Positions 30,868-40,160 of a stretch of 64,000 nucleotides of DNA are shown piece after piece; position 1 is the stretch's first letter; each line of letters opens with the position of its first letter. The notes under the pieces are model-generated. The model ran no database searches and had not been told where the DNA came from. It saw nothing but the letters and a program-made list of their open reading frames with translations. Both the position numbers and the translations under genes were made by a program. This DNA comes from Photobacterium leiognathi. Its GTDB lineage: Bacteria > Pseudomonadota > Gammaproteobacteria > Enterobacterales > Vibrionaceae. The stretch covers positions 1,302,001 to 1,366,000 of the forward strand of contig NZ_CP131599.1 of NCBI RefSeq assembly GCF_030685535.1, written 5' to 3'.

Positions 30868-30883
30868 TCCAAAATACATGCCA
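30868..30883 (-). promoter_or_regulatory. Candidate sigma-54-type promoter of the flgB operon
   Basis: On the minus strand TGGCATGTATTTTGGA matches the -24 element perfectly and keeps the correct spacing, but the -12 element reads TTGG instead of TTGC. It lies about 49 bases upstream of the flgB start. The mismatch at the invariant C makes this a weaker call than the lafB promoter. Confidence 0.5.
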
Positions 30884-30969
30884 TAATAATAAGCATTATT
30901 TTTCAGTTATTTATGAACATTACGGAAAGGAAATTTCCTCTAAAGGAAGTCAAACGGAAAGGAAAAATT

Positions 30970-31722
30970 GTGCAGATATTACATGTAATTTCACTGATGA
31001 TGTTATTGCTGCTACCCACATTAGGATGGGCGAATTCAGCATCACAGAAAGTCGCCTCAAAAGATCATAAACTTGATACCAAATTGTTAGAACAACAATT
31101 AAAAAGAGCCGTAAATCAAGAAATCGACAACTATAGCGAGCGTCATCAATGGTCGAACGTTACCAGCAAAATTAAGGTAAAACTGCCAACGGCAGCTTCA
31201 TCACTACCTTCTTGCCCAACGCCATTAGGCTTTTCGAGCCAAGATAACCAAGCCCAACCTATTGGACGCTTAAAACGACAAGTTAAGTGTGAAAGCACGC
31301 CTATGAACTGGCAGTTCAATGCAACTATTTATGTTGAAATCACTCTCCCCGTACTGGTTGCCAAAACACAGATCAATCGAAATGAAATGATTACCAGTGA
31401 CATGCTCAGTCACCAATCAATACGACTAAAAAGCTCTAAAGCCATCCTTACCTCAACAGATCAAACTATCGGCTCATATACAACAAGAAGAGTTCGCCAA
31501 GGACAACTGATCACTGAAAACTTATTAAAGAAACCCTTTTTGATAAATAAGGGAGATGAAGTGCTCATTGTGGCAAAAAGAGGAGAATTCGAAGCCTCTA
31601 CAAAGGGTATCGCTTTAGAGCATGGAAAACTGAACGAGCAAATAAAGATTCAAAACAAAAACTCGCATAAAGTGATCTCTGGAAGAATTTTTGCTCAAGG
31701 AAAAGTGGAAACAATATTTTAA
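30970..31722 (+). CDS. flgA: Lateral P-ring assembly chaperone FlgA
   Basis: About 250 residues. Signal peptide ending LGWANS; C-terminal SAF/ChapFlgA domain (VLVAKTQINRNEMITSDMLSHQSIRL, RVRQGQLITENLLKKPFLINKGDEVLIVAKRGEFEAST). FlgA is the periplasmic chaperone for FlgI. GTG 30970 is preferred because AGGAAAAA precedes it and it gives a compact leader; an in-frame ATG at 30913 is also possible. It is divergent from flgB, so the intergenic region serves both. Confidence 0.85.
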   Translation: MQILHVISLMMLLLLPTLGWANSASQKVASKDHKLDTKLLEQQLKRAVNQEIDNYSERHQWSNVTSKIKVKLPTAASSLPSCPTPLGFSSQDNQAQPIGRLKRQVKCESTPMNWQFNATIYVEITLPVLVAKTQINRNEMITSDMLSHQSIRLKSSKAILTSTDQTIGSYTTRRVRQGQLITENLLKKPFLINKGDEVLIVAKRGEFEASTKGIALEHGKLNEQIKIQNKNSHKVISGRIFAQGKVETIF

Positions 31723-31936
31723 AACACGCCAAAAAGATACCGCTCACCTTAAGAATAAACAACAATATTTTGACAGCTTTTTAGGTATTTATATCGTTAC
31801 AATTTATACCTTTTATCAATACAATACTTTTATATCAATATTGTTTCTAAATATTAATGACAGATAAATAACATTGTTAAGCCTTTATTTTTACAATATA
31901 CAACAGCAATAAATTACTATTTTAGGTCATGCCTTC

Positions 31937-34900
31937 ATGCAAAAGAAACTTATTGCAGTTGCTATTAGCTCATCAATTTTGTTGATGGGTTGTCATGATG
32001 ACGATACGTCTAACACAACCATTATTCCTCCTACCGAAATTCTGCCGAGTGAACCGCTTCCGGAACCAGAGCCTGAGATCACGCCTCCACCTGTTGATCC
32101 TGAAACAGGTGATCCGGAAGTCATCCCTCCAGTAGAGCCAGATCCAACCGCCACCGCACTTTTTGCTTTAGATAGCGATCTTAGTTTTGGCAACAGCGTG
32201 CTATGTAATGGTGAAACAGCAAACAGCCTGATTATTAATAATGGCGATACTGTCAGTTGCTATTACGGTGCTGTTGAGCTTGCAACATTTAGCAATATCG
32301 AGCTTAAAATCACCAAAGGCAAAGCCTTAGAAAAAGTTAAGCGCTTAAACTTAGCGGATTCAGATCGTTTTGTTGCGATCACAGATGCTATTGAACTGCA
32401 AAATGCGTTAGATAACACTCGAAGCCTATTACTTAAAAGTGGTACTGCTATCGGTGGCGTAGTTGAGCTGTCATTATCTTCTGCTGAGCAAGTACGTTTT
32501 AACAGCTTGTATCATTCCACGGAATTACAGACCTTAAGTAAAGATGAATTTAACAAGTTATTAGTCGATAAAGTCGAAGAGAATACCGAAGCGGATAGCA
32601 AGCCTTCTACTCATGAACCGGATGTAAAACCAGAAGTCACTCCTGGTACAAGTGACGATCTAAATTCTAACTTTGTTTCTGCCAATGCGGAGGCAAACTT
32701 GGTTTATCAACCGACAGAGGTGATCCTATCTCAAGGTACACTGGTTGATAGTCACAACAATCCAGTACAAGGTATTGAGTACTACAGCCATTCATCTCGA
32801 GGCATTACCGATGAACAAGGCAAATTCTCATTCAACTGGGGTGAAACTGTCTCTTTTGGTATCGATACCTTTGAATTAGGTGAAATCAAAGCCAACAAAA
32901 CGCAGTTTTCCATTACAGATTTAGGCGCTGAGCACCTAGGCCGTAATGCTGAACGTTTATTGCAGCGCTACTCCCATGATGATTCACAGCTTGTGATCAA
33001 CGATCGTGTTCGCCAAGTCTTTGCCATGTACCCGAACGTCATCAATGAAGCGATTAACCTATCACTGTCAGAGCCTGTAATGCTTGATAACGGCACAGGT
33101 ACTCAAACCCCTATTGATGGAGAGTTTGATAAACAATTTAACCAAGGTTTAGCACTAGATATCGACACTGCGATTTGTGAAGGTAAATGTAGTGCCACAC
33201 GCAGTATCTCAAGCTTATCGTTTCCTCGTGTGATGGATGCTGGCGGTAACATTCAAGCGGATATTTTAAAGCTATGGGGTGCTGGTGTTGATGCGCAGTC
33301 AGAAGGCTGGAAACCTGTCACTAAATTCCACGTATTTAGTGACGAAACCTGGTACTACGGCAGTCCAGGTTATCCTCGTGGACAAGGTGCAATCAACATT
33401 TCAAATGCAGCATTTCCTGTATTGATGCCGCGTAACGATAATAACTTTTGGCTACGTTTTGGTCAGAAGAAAGCATGGGACGAACGTTCTCTTGCATACA
33501 TTACTGAATCACCATCAACAGTGAAGCCAGATTTAGTCAGTGGTAACACTGCAACCTTTAATCTGCCATTTATCAGTATTGGTGAAGTAGGCGCAGGTAA
33601 AGTTATGTTGTTAGGTAACAGCAAATACAACACGATTCTGGTGTGTCCTGAAAGCTATAGTTGGGATAACGGCGTAAGTGACAACGGAGCATGTTGGAAT
33701 AACACCCAAGATTCCGAAGATATGGCGAATTTCTTCTCCAATACCTTCCGTTATTTAATTGGTGATAAATACGCTACATCAGCAGAGCCAATCAACATTG
33801 GTACCAATATTCCTGATGTTTATTTCCGCCGTTCAGGACATCTAGTCATTGGTAATAAAGCACCATTTGTCATTGATCCTCGCTTTAAGATGACAGCTCA
33901 ACAGCTTTCAAGCTTTAGTGGTATCGATCCCGTTGATATGCCGTTGTTAATTCTAAATGGCTACGAAAATAGTGTATCAATCAGTGGTGAGATCCCTTCT
34001 TTTGCCAACACCGATCAACCTAAACTAACTCAACAAGATGTTTCTGATCTACTCAGTTATGTAGAGCGTGGCGGTAATATCTTGATCATGGAAAGTATTA
34101 CTAAACGTGTAAACGATGACTTTACTCGTTTACTGGACGGTGCAGGATTAGCAATTAATGGTCAATCAACCGCAGGTGGTAATGGCCCAAGTTATGGCTA
34201 CCCTGATCGCGTACGTTCTCAACGTCAACACGGTTACTGGGTCTTAGAGCGCTATGCTGCAGTTAAAGATGGCGATACAGATAAACTAAAACAGCCGTAT
34301 AACATAGACGAAGTGACTGGCACAGTTACATGGGATTTTATCGAAAACAAAAAGCCTGACGATAAACCAAACTTAGAAGTCGCACATAAGCTAATTAAAA
34401 ACGAGCAAGGTGAAAACGTTAAGCTGTTAGCTTTCGTTGATACCTTCCAAGAAGGTAAGGAACGAGCGCCAGAAGCTATTGAAGCAGACAAACAACGTAT
34501 TCTTAAAGAGTTCAATGTTAAAGAATGTACGTTAACGGATTATCACTATGAGATTAACTGTCTAGAGTATCGTCCGGGGAATGATATACGTCTATCTGGT
34601 GGTATGCATCGCGCGCTTTATAAAGAGTTACCACTTGATGAAGCGACAGCAAAAGCCATGATTAAAGCGGCAGATCTTGGTACTAATATCGAGCGTTTAT
34701 ATCAACACGAGCTGTATTTTAGAACTAGAGGCAGCCAAGGTGAACGCTTAAGCAGTGTTGATCTTAATCGTATCTACCAAAACATGACTGTATGGTTATG
34801 GAACGATCTCGATTATCGCTTTGAATCTGGTAAAGAAGACGAACTTGGCTTTGAACGCTTTACTGAGTTCCTAAACTGTTATGGTGATACCGCTGCAGGG

Positions 34901-36502
34901 CAAACCACCTGTAGTGATGCGCTAAAGAAAAGTCTTGAAGCCAACAACATGGTTTATGGCGCAGAGAAAGAAAACGTAGGTAAATACGCTGGCTGGATGA
35001 ACCCAAGCTACCCATTAAATTACATGGAAAAACCGCTAACACGCTTGATGTTGGGTCGAACTTACTTCGATCTTGATATTAAAGCAGATGTTCGCCAATA
35101 CCCAGGTGAAGTTACAACAAGTGGTGGTAGCACTAGCATCACTGTTGATTTAAGCAATAACACTGCCGCTTGGTTTGCAGGAAACCGTCAAGCTACGGGT
35201 CAATGGGCAATTGCACATGAACCAATGACAATCACAGCATCAGGTAATAGTAATCCGATCACAGTAACCGTTGCACTGGCAGATGATTTAACAGGACGTG
35301 AAAAACATGAGTTAGGTTTAAAGCGTCCGCCTCGTATGACCAAGACCTTTACTCTACAACCCAATGCAACAGCTAATTTTACAGCGCCTTATGGTGGTCT
35401 CGTATATGTGCAAGGTAATGAAACCAATCCTGTGACATTAAACTTCTCAGGTACGGTGAACGCCCCTTGGTTTAAGGTCGATAAATGGATTAACGATCAA
35501 AGCTCACCAGCACCAATTGGTGAAATTGAATCGAATACCTTTATTTACACCGCTGCCGCTGAGAATTTAACAGCAAGCAATTACGGTGGGGATAGAACCA
35601 AATTTGCAGCAGAACTTGATATGTTCTCCGCAGATGTCAATGATTTCTACGCTCGTGATGAAGCGGTCGGAGAAGGAAATGGTCGTAATGGCAAAGCGAC
35701 AGATAGTACGCGATCGAATAACAAGCACCACTTTGTAAACGATATCGCTATTTCTATTGGCGCAGCCCACTCCGGCTACCCAGTGATGAACGGCAGCTTT
35801 AATAAAACATCAACATCACTATCAACTACGCCACTAAATGACTGGTTGCTATGGCACGAGGTTGGTCACAATGCCGCTGAAGCACCATTTAATGTGGAAG
35901 GTGCTACAGAAGTGGTGAACAACATGCTGGCACTTTACATGCAGGATAAATACCTCGGTAAAATGACCCGTGTCGAAGCTGATATAAAAATGGCACCTAA
36001 CTTTGTCCGCCTAGAGCAAGGACATGCATGGGCTGCTGACGGTAACGGTGAACGTTTACTGATGTTTGCTCAGTTAAAAGAATGGGCAGAGCAAGAGTTT
36101 GATATCAATAACGCTATCAAAGCACCTTTGCCATCTTACTACGCGAATACTGTAACCGGACTAAAAGGCTGGGATTTGATCAAGCTAATGCATCGTTTAA
36201 CGCGTAATAATGAAGAAGACAACACGCTATTACCAACCAATAACGTTTGTCGTGATCAAAGTGAATTAAGCAAAGGTGATCAACTAATGTTATGTGCCTC
36301 TTACGCTGCACAAAAAGATCTGTCAGATTTCTTTGCTGCATGGAACCCAGGTTCAAAAGCATACCTTGTTCCTGGTGAGTCTAAGCCACAATATGAAGGT
36401 GGGATCACTTCAGCAGGTTTAAGCGCAGTACAAGCACTTAAACTACCGAAGCCAACATTAGATCCGCTATCAATTAACAGTGTGACGGTAGCACCTCGAT
36501 AA
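31937..36502 (+). CDS. Large AcfD/SslE-like M60 metalloprotease lipoprotein
   Basis: 1521 residues. Lipoprotein signal with lipobox ISSSILLMGC, then an extended proline/acidic linker (EPLPEPEPEITPPPVDPETG). The zinc-peptidase site WHEVGHNAAEAPFNVEGATEVVNN sits near residues 1310-1330: HEVGH fits the HExxH site of M60-like (gluzincin) peptidases and a downstream glutamate can complete the metal site. Length and domain order resemble the AcfD/SslE mucinases of Vibrio and E. coli, which are surface lipoproteins secreted through type II systems and cleave mucin-type glycoproteins. The gene is inserted between flgA and flgM, breaking the usual lateral order, and is followed by a strong terminator. 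Substrate unknown. Confidence 0.88.
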   Translation: MQKKLIAVAISSSILLMGCHDDDTSNTTIIPPTEILPSEPLPEPEPEITPPPVDPETGDPEVIPPVEPDPTATALFALDSDLSFGNSVLCNGETANSLIINNGDTVSCYYGAVELATFSNIELKITKGKALEKVKRLNLADSDRFVAITDAIELQNALDNTRSLLLKSGTAIGGVVELSLSSAEQVRFNSLYHSTELQTLSKDEFNKLLVDKVEENTEADSKPSTHEPDVKPEVTPGTSDDLNSNFVSANAEANLVYQPTEVILSQGTLVDSHNNPVQGIEYYSHSSRGITDEQGKFSFNWGETVSFGIDTFELGEIKANKTQFSITDLGAEHLGRNAERLLQRYSHDDSQLVINDRVRQVFAMYPNVINEAINLSLSEPVMLDNGTGTQTPIDGEFDKQFNQGLALDIDTAICEGKCSATRSISSLSFPRVMDAGGNIQADILKLWGAGVDAQSEGWKPVTKFHVFSDETWYYGSPGYPRGQGAINISNAAFPVLMPRNDNNFWLRFGQKKAWDERSLAYITESPSTVKPDLVSGNTATFNLPFISIGEVGAGKVMLLGNSKYNTILVCPESYSWDNGVSDNGACWNNTQDSEDMANFFSNTFRYLIGDKYATSAEPINIGTNIPDVYFRRSGHLVIGNKAPFVIDPRFKMTAQQLSSFSGIDPVDMPLLILNGYENSVSISGEIPSFANTDQPKLTQQDVSDLLSYVERGGNILIMESITKRVNDDFTRLLDGAGLAINGQSTAGGNGPSYGYPDRVRSQRQHGYWVLERYAAVKDGDTDKLKQPYNIDEVTGTVTWDFIENKKPDDKPNLEVAHKLIKNEQGENVKLLAFVDTFQEGKERAPEAIEADKQRILKEFNVKECTLTDYHYEINCLEYRPGNDIRLSGGMHRALYKELPLDEATAKAMIKAADLGTNIERLYQHELYFRTRGSQGERLSSVDLNRIYQNMTVWLWNDLDYRFESGKEDELGFERFTEFLNCYGDTAAGQTTCSDALKKSLEANNMVYGAEKENVGKYAGWMNPSYPLNYMEKPLTRLMLGRTYFDLDIKADVRQYPGEVTTSGGSTSITVDLSNNTAAWFAGNRQATGQWAIAHEPMTITASGNSNPITVTVALADDLTGREKHELGLKRPPRMTKTFTLQPNATANFTAPYGGLVYVQGNETNPVTLNFSGTVNAPWFKVDKWINDQSSPAPIGEIESNTFIYTAAAENLTASNYGGDRTKFAAELDMFSADVNDFYARDEAVGEGNGRNGKATDSTRSNNKHHFVNDIAISIGAAHSGYPVMNGSFNKTSTSLSTTPLNDWLLWHEVGHNAAEAPFNVEGATEVVNNMLALYMQDKYLGKMTRVEADIKMAPNFVRLEQGHAWAADGNGERLLMFAQLKEWAEQEFDINNAIKAPLPSYYANTVTGLKGWDLIKLMHRLTRNNEEDNTLLPTNNVCRDQSELSKGDQLMLCASYAAQKDLSDFFAAWNPGSKAYLVPGESKPQYEGGITSAGLSAVQALKLPKPTLDPLSINSVTVAPR

Positions 36503-36522
36503 ACAATTAAACACCATAACCC

Positions 36523-36554
36523 AAGCCGCGAGTCACTGACTGGCGGCTTTTTTT
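36523..36554 (+). terminator. Terminator after the M60 protease gene
   Basis: Stem AAGCCGC paired with GCGGCTT, extended inside by AGTC with GACT, followed by a run of eight T residues. It separates the protease from flgM. Confidence 0.9.
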
Positions 36555-36636
36555 CATCAACACATTATTTCTATTTAATCTTTCAACATCATTGGTCGCC
36601 CAAGTAAAGAGAGCTTCTTGTGCAGGAATAAAACCG

Positions 36637-36917
36637 ATGAAAATAGATAAAATCGCCACCACTCAATTCAATCAAACGCAGTTAACCAATACTGCACAAC
36701 AACCAACAACAGAAAAAAAACTGTTGCTAGCGATAACACTTCAACCTCAATAGATAGCCAGTTATTAGCTCAAGCAAAGCAGCCTCTGAGCGCATTACCC
36801 GATGTGGATATGGCAAAAGTGGAGCAAATTAAAGCGGCACTGAATCGAGGGGAAATTAGCTTAGATGTTGATGCTCTCTCTAGTGCAATTTTGCAATTTC
36901 ATACTGGACATGAATAA
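36637..36917 (+). pseudogene. flgM: Lateral anti-sigma-28 factor FlgM, frameshifted in an A8 tract
   Basis: A gene of 281 bases that needs one extra base to encode about 93 residues. The first 28 codons (MKIDKIATTQFNQTQLTNTA...TTEKK) are followed by TTG reading to a stop, but one frame back the sequence continues as TVASDNTSTSIDSQLLAQAK and ends VEQIKAALNRGEISLDVDALSSAILQF, the FlgM-type sigma-binding helices. The frame change falls in eight consecutive A (36713-36720); nine would restore it. FlgM normally sequesters LafS until the hook is complete. AGGAA precedes the ATG, and flgN follows. Confidence 0.8.
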
Positions 36918-36949
36918 AGCCAAGGTTCACAAAACTCACGGAGTCACAC

Positions 36950-37405
36950 ATGCCGCAAGCTTTAAATAAGCAGAAAATCATTATCAACTTAATCAAAGAT
37001 ATTCAGCGTGATATTGCCAATTATCATCAGCTTCACGCCCTAATGCTAAAACAACATCAATGCTATTTGACCTTTAATGGTAACGTATTAGCGCAATTAA
37101 CAGCCCAACAGCAACCTCTTCTTGAAACGCTAAAACTGCGTAGCCAACAACGTTATCAATCGATGCAAAGCCTTGGTTTACCTATTTCAGCTCAAGGTAT
37201 CGATAAATTACACAATGTATTACCTGCACAATTACAAAAACAAGTTCAGCAGCAATGGAGTCAACTAGAAAGTTTGATAAAGCAATGCCATGCCCTTAAT
37301 CAGCGAAATGGCGTGCTATCAGCGAACTTTACCGAACTGCTTTGTCAGTTATACGAGCCAGAAGCAAAGTCACGCTATGCGTTTCCTCATCTCATGCAAG
37401 GTTAA
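36950..37405 (+). CDS. flgN: Lateral flagellar export chaperone FlgN
   Basis: 151 residues, all helical, no signal peptide, with the FlgN-like pattern (INLIKDIQRDIANYHQLHALMLKQHQCYL, QQQPLLETLKLRSQQRYQSMQSL). FlgN chaperones FlgK and FlgL. It lies 32 bases after flgM and 4 before the transglycosylase, so flgM-flgN and the transglycosylase probably form one transcript. Confidence 0.82.
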   Translation: MPQALNKQKIIINLIKDIQRDIANYHQLHALMLKQHQCYLTFNGNVLAQLTAQQQPLLETLKLRSQQRYQSMQSLGLPISAQGIDKLHNVLPAQLQKQVQQQWSQLESLIKQCHALNQRNGVLSANFTELLCQLYEPEAKSRYAFPHLMQG

Positions 37406-37409
37406 TATC

Positions 37410-38192
37410 ATGAGATATTGCTTGAGTCGTTATCAAATCGCCGCTATCAAAGCTCAGTTTAGCATCTGGATTGCTGTGCTTACACTGATTTTTCCCCTAA
37501 CAAGCCATGCGATACCACAGCATTATCAAGTCAAGTTTGAGCAGCAAGTCACCAAGCACTACCAGCGTTTATCGCCCCATAAAAAAGTCATCAATAACCA
37601 GTTCACTCGCCATCAAAAAACGGTGCAACATATCATTCAGCAATTAGATAAGAATGGATTGCCTCGCAGCATGGTTTTGATCCCCATGATTGAATCAACC
37701 TTTGATCAACATGCGGTATCACATGCAAAAGCAGCAGGTTTATGGCAGTTGATGCCAGCAACCGCAAAACGCTTTGGCCTTACGGTTTCTAACCAGCAAG
37801 ATGAGAGGTTTAACATTACCCGAAGCACAGAGGCAGCACTGCAATATTTGATATTTCTTTACAACAAGTTTGATAAAGATTTAAAGCTGACTTTAGCTGC
37901 ATATAATTCAGGGGAAGGACGAGTACAACGTGCTTTAAAGCGCGTAGTTGATAAACATTTTTCTGCGCTTCGCTTACCTGATGAAACCGTTGATTATGTA
38001 CATAAGTTTTATGCTTTGGCGAAACTGGTTGATCTTAAAAATCTTGTAGACTCATCAACAGGCTATCGCTTATCACCTTCCTCCACCAGCACGTTATCAA
38101 CTCATCATGAAGTACGCTTTCTCAAACAATTATTTGAAACAAAAACCGTGATTAACATGGATCCGATCAAACCTTTGATCAGTTTTAACTAA
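37410..38192 (+). CDS. SLT-type lytic transglycosylase in the lateral cluster
   Basis: 260 residues. Signal peptide (IWIAVLTLIFPLTSHAIP), then a GH23/SLT catalytic domain: LPRSMVLIPMIESTFDQHAVSHAKAAGLWQLMPATAKRFGL includes the catalytic glutamate in PMIES and the GLWQLMPAT motif, and YLIFLYNKFDKDLKLTLAAYNSGEGRVQRA completes it. It resembles MltD-type cores but lacks LysM repeats. ATG 37410 is chosen because the longer frame starts inside flgN. FlgJ in this cluster lacks a muramidase domain, so this enzyme could open the wall for rod passage; that role is inferred. Confidence 0.83.
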   Translation: MRYCLSRYQIAAIKAQFSIWIAVLTLIFPLTSHAIPQHYQVKFEQQVTKHYQRLSPHKKVINNQFTRHQKTVQHIIQQLDKNGLPRSMVLIPMIESTFDQHAVSHAKAAGLWQLMPATAKRFGLTVSNQQDERFNITRSTEAALQYLIFLYNKFDKDLKLTLAAYNSGEGRVQRALKRVVDKHFSALRLPDETVDYVHKFYALAKLVDLKNLVDSSTGYRLSPSSTSTLSTHHEVRFLKQLFETKTVINMDPIKPLISFN

Positions 38193-38695
38193 CTATCTAT
38201 GTATGCTAATTAAGCAATCAATATCAGACAAAAAAGTTGTAACTTTCCCATAATGAAAAGTAACAAATGAAACAAAAATTAAAAGTCAATATAATCAATT
38301 ATTTATGATTAAAATCAAAATAACCCTACAAACGTAATGCAATAAAACACATAATATTTGAGACAGTTTTAGGACAAAATCACTTACACTTCAGCTTTGT
38401 ATTTTATAAAATATGATTTATGTTTTCATATTGTTAACGATTGATAAGTATTATTTTAAAATCAAATTAATCACCACAGAGAATAATTTCAACCAAAACA
38501 TTCCCAGAACAAATGTAACAAATGTAACAAATGATGTGCTCTTCTTGTTAAATATAAAAATAAATCTTTTATTTTCAATAAAATAAATCATCTTATCTAT
38601 TTTTTATCAAGACGATAAATATCACTAATTATCTTCTAATGCACTTGTTTTGTATAAATTACGTTAATTAAATATCTAGTCAATTAACCTTATAT
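38193..38695 (+). other. AT-rich non-coding region
   Basis: 500 bases, very AT-rich, with no convincing reading frame. A short direct repeat AAATGTAAC occurs at 38511 and 38520. It must carry the promoter of the redox cassette starting at 38696; nothing more can be supported. Confidence 0.45.
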
Positions 38696-39037
38696 ATGAA
38701 ACTGACGCGCTTACCTTTTTTTATTTTATTGTATGCCATCTCATTTAATACCTTTGCTGAAAGCTTTACCGAACTTAATGAAAATATAAAACTTGATGCA
38801 AAGACAAATACTTTTTACAGCTTTATTGTTGATTCAAAAGGTTATCAGTGTAAGAAATTAAAAGTCTCTGGATTTATGTTTGGTCATGCTCATGGCTTAC
38901 CAACTGAACCACTACTTATTACTAAGCCTAATAATAAGTGCTTATTAGACGGTCTTTATTTCAATATGCGTGGACAATGGAAAGTAAAACTATCTATTGG
39001 TGATGATGTTGTATCAGATTATTCGTTTAGTATTTAA
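38696..39037 (+). CDS. YtkA-like small periplasmic protein
   Basis: 113 residues with a signal peptide (MKLTRLPFFILLYAISFNTFAES). The mature part contains GHAHGLPTEPLLITKPNNKCLLDGLYFNMRGQWKVKLSIGDD, very close in pattern to YtkA/FixH-type domains (GHGHG..TxP, G-x-F-x-M-x-G-x-W-x-v-x-v). The invariant histidines could bind metal. It is the first gene of a three-gene cassette with a diheme peroxidase and a DoxX-like membrane protein, and overlaps the second gene by 35 bases. Function within the cassette is inferred. Confidence 0.65.
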   Translation: MKLTRLPFFILLYAISFNTFAESFTELNENIKLDAKTNTFYSFIVDSKGYQCKKLKVSGFMFGHAHGLPTEPLLITKPNNKCLLDGLYFNMRGQWKVKLSIGDDVVSDYSFSI

Positions 39038-40160
39038 CAAGTTCACATTAACTGCTCTTATTATTTTATTAACGCTCTATTTTATTATTCATTCAAAAAG
39101 TGAAAAGCCTAGTTTTAGCAAACTTGAAATAGAGTTAATAAAAGAAACATTGTTAGATGAATCGTTAAGAGATCACAAAACAGCATTATTCAATATAGAG
39201 GATAACTCACTTCAAGCGCTGGGCTATCGTTTATTTAATGATAAGAAACTAAGTAAGAATGGTGACATTAGTTGTTCGTCATGCCATGTTCCAGAAAATA
39301 ATTTCCACGATATTAATAATGTAAGCCATGACGTATTAGGGCGAGATATTAAAGCACCAAGTATTGTTGGGGTATCAACCCAACCTTGGTTCTTTTGGAA
39401 CGGACGTGCAGATTCTCTATGGGCTCAGATTTTAGAAGCGCTAGAAAACGAACATCAAATAACACCTGAATTTACAGTAAATTATGTTTGCGATAACTAT
39501 CAGCCATCGTTTCAATCAATACTGGCTTTCTGTGATTCAACACAAATAGACATCACAGAGAAATTCACGCTGATAGGAAAAGCCATAACGAGTTATGTAG
39601 CAACGCTAAAACACACTTGGACGCGTTACGATGAATATATTTATACTCAATTCATCCAACAACAAGATGCTAGCCACCTGCTCAGTTATGACGAAATCAG
39701 AGGATTAAAGCTATTTCTTAGTCGGGATCATACTGGCTGTGTTGATTGTCACAGTGGACAACGATTTACCAATGACAGCTTTTTTGCCATTGGCACAGGT
39801 ATTGGCAGCAATGATGACCGAATAGTAGGTATTCAAAAATATAAATCTTCTGAATTTAAATGTGAGGATTGGGATAAAGCCAGTAACTGTATGAATACTC
39901 GGTTTATGAGAACATCAGGGCCTGATTTAAAAGGCGCTTTCAAAGTTCCATCCCTGAGAAACCTACGCCACTCCCCTCGCTTTATGCACGATGGTCGATT
40001 TGGCAATTTAGAAGATGTACTTAACCACTATACGTATCCAACTGGATATATGAACGATTACGTAGATATAAAACCGATACGATTAATGCCCCATGAACGT
40101 AAGCAATTAATCATGTTCCTCAATACTTTAAATGACCCCTTTGTTCCAGCAGGAAAGTAA
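39003..40160 (+). CDS. Diheme cytochrome c peroxidase family protein
   Basis: 385 residues. An N-terminal membrane anchor (FTLTALIILLTLYFIIHS) holds a periplasmic domain with two c-type haem sites, SCSSCH and GCVDCH, and the MauG/CcpA-type motifs FFWNGRADSLWAQILEAL and SLRNLRHSPRFMHDGRFGNLEDVLNHY. Such enzymes reduce peroxide or oxidise a partner protein. ATGs at 39003 or 39006 are possible starts, both inside the preceding gene. It is followed without gap by the DoxX-like gene (TAAATG). Confidence 0.88.
   Translation: MMLYQIIRLVFNKFTLTALIILLTLYFIIHSKSEKPSFSKLEIELIKETLLDESLRDHKTALFNIEDNSLQALGYRLFNDKKLSKNGDISCSSCHVPENNFHDINNVSHDVLGRDIKAPSIVGVSTQPWFFWNGRADSLWAQILEALENEHQITPEFTVNYVCDNYQPSFQSILAFCDSTQIDITEKFTLIGKAITSYVATLKHTWTRYDEYIYTQFIQQQDASHLLSYDEIRGLKLFLSRDHTGCVDCHSGQRFTNDSFFAIGTGIGSNDDRIVGIQKYKSSEFKCEDWDKASNCMNTRFMRTSGPDLKGAFKVPSLRNLRHSPRFMHDGRFGNLEDVLNHYTYPTGYMNDYVDIKPIRLMPHERKQLIMFLNTLNDPFVPAGK

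Noticed and set aside
36600..36636. TAAAGAGA with a weakly matching -10 upstream of flgM, a possible sigma-28 promoter
   Set aside because: The -10 would overlap the ribosome-binding site and matches only half of the consensus.
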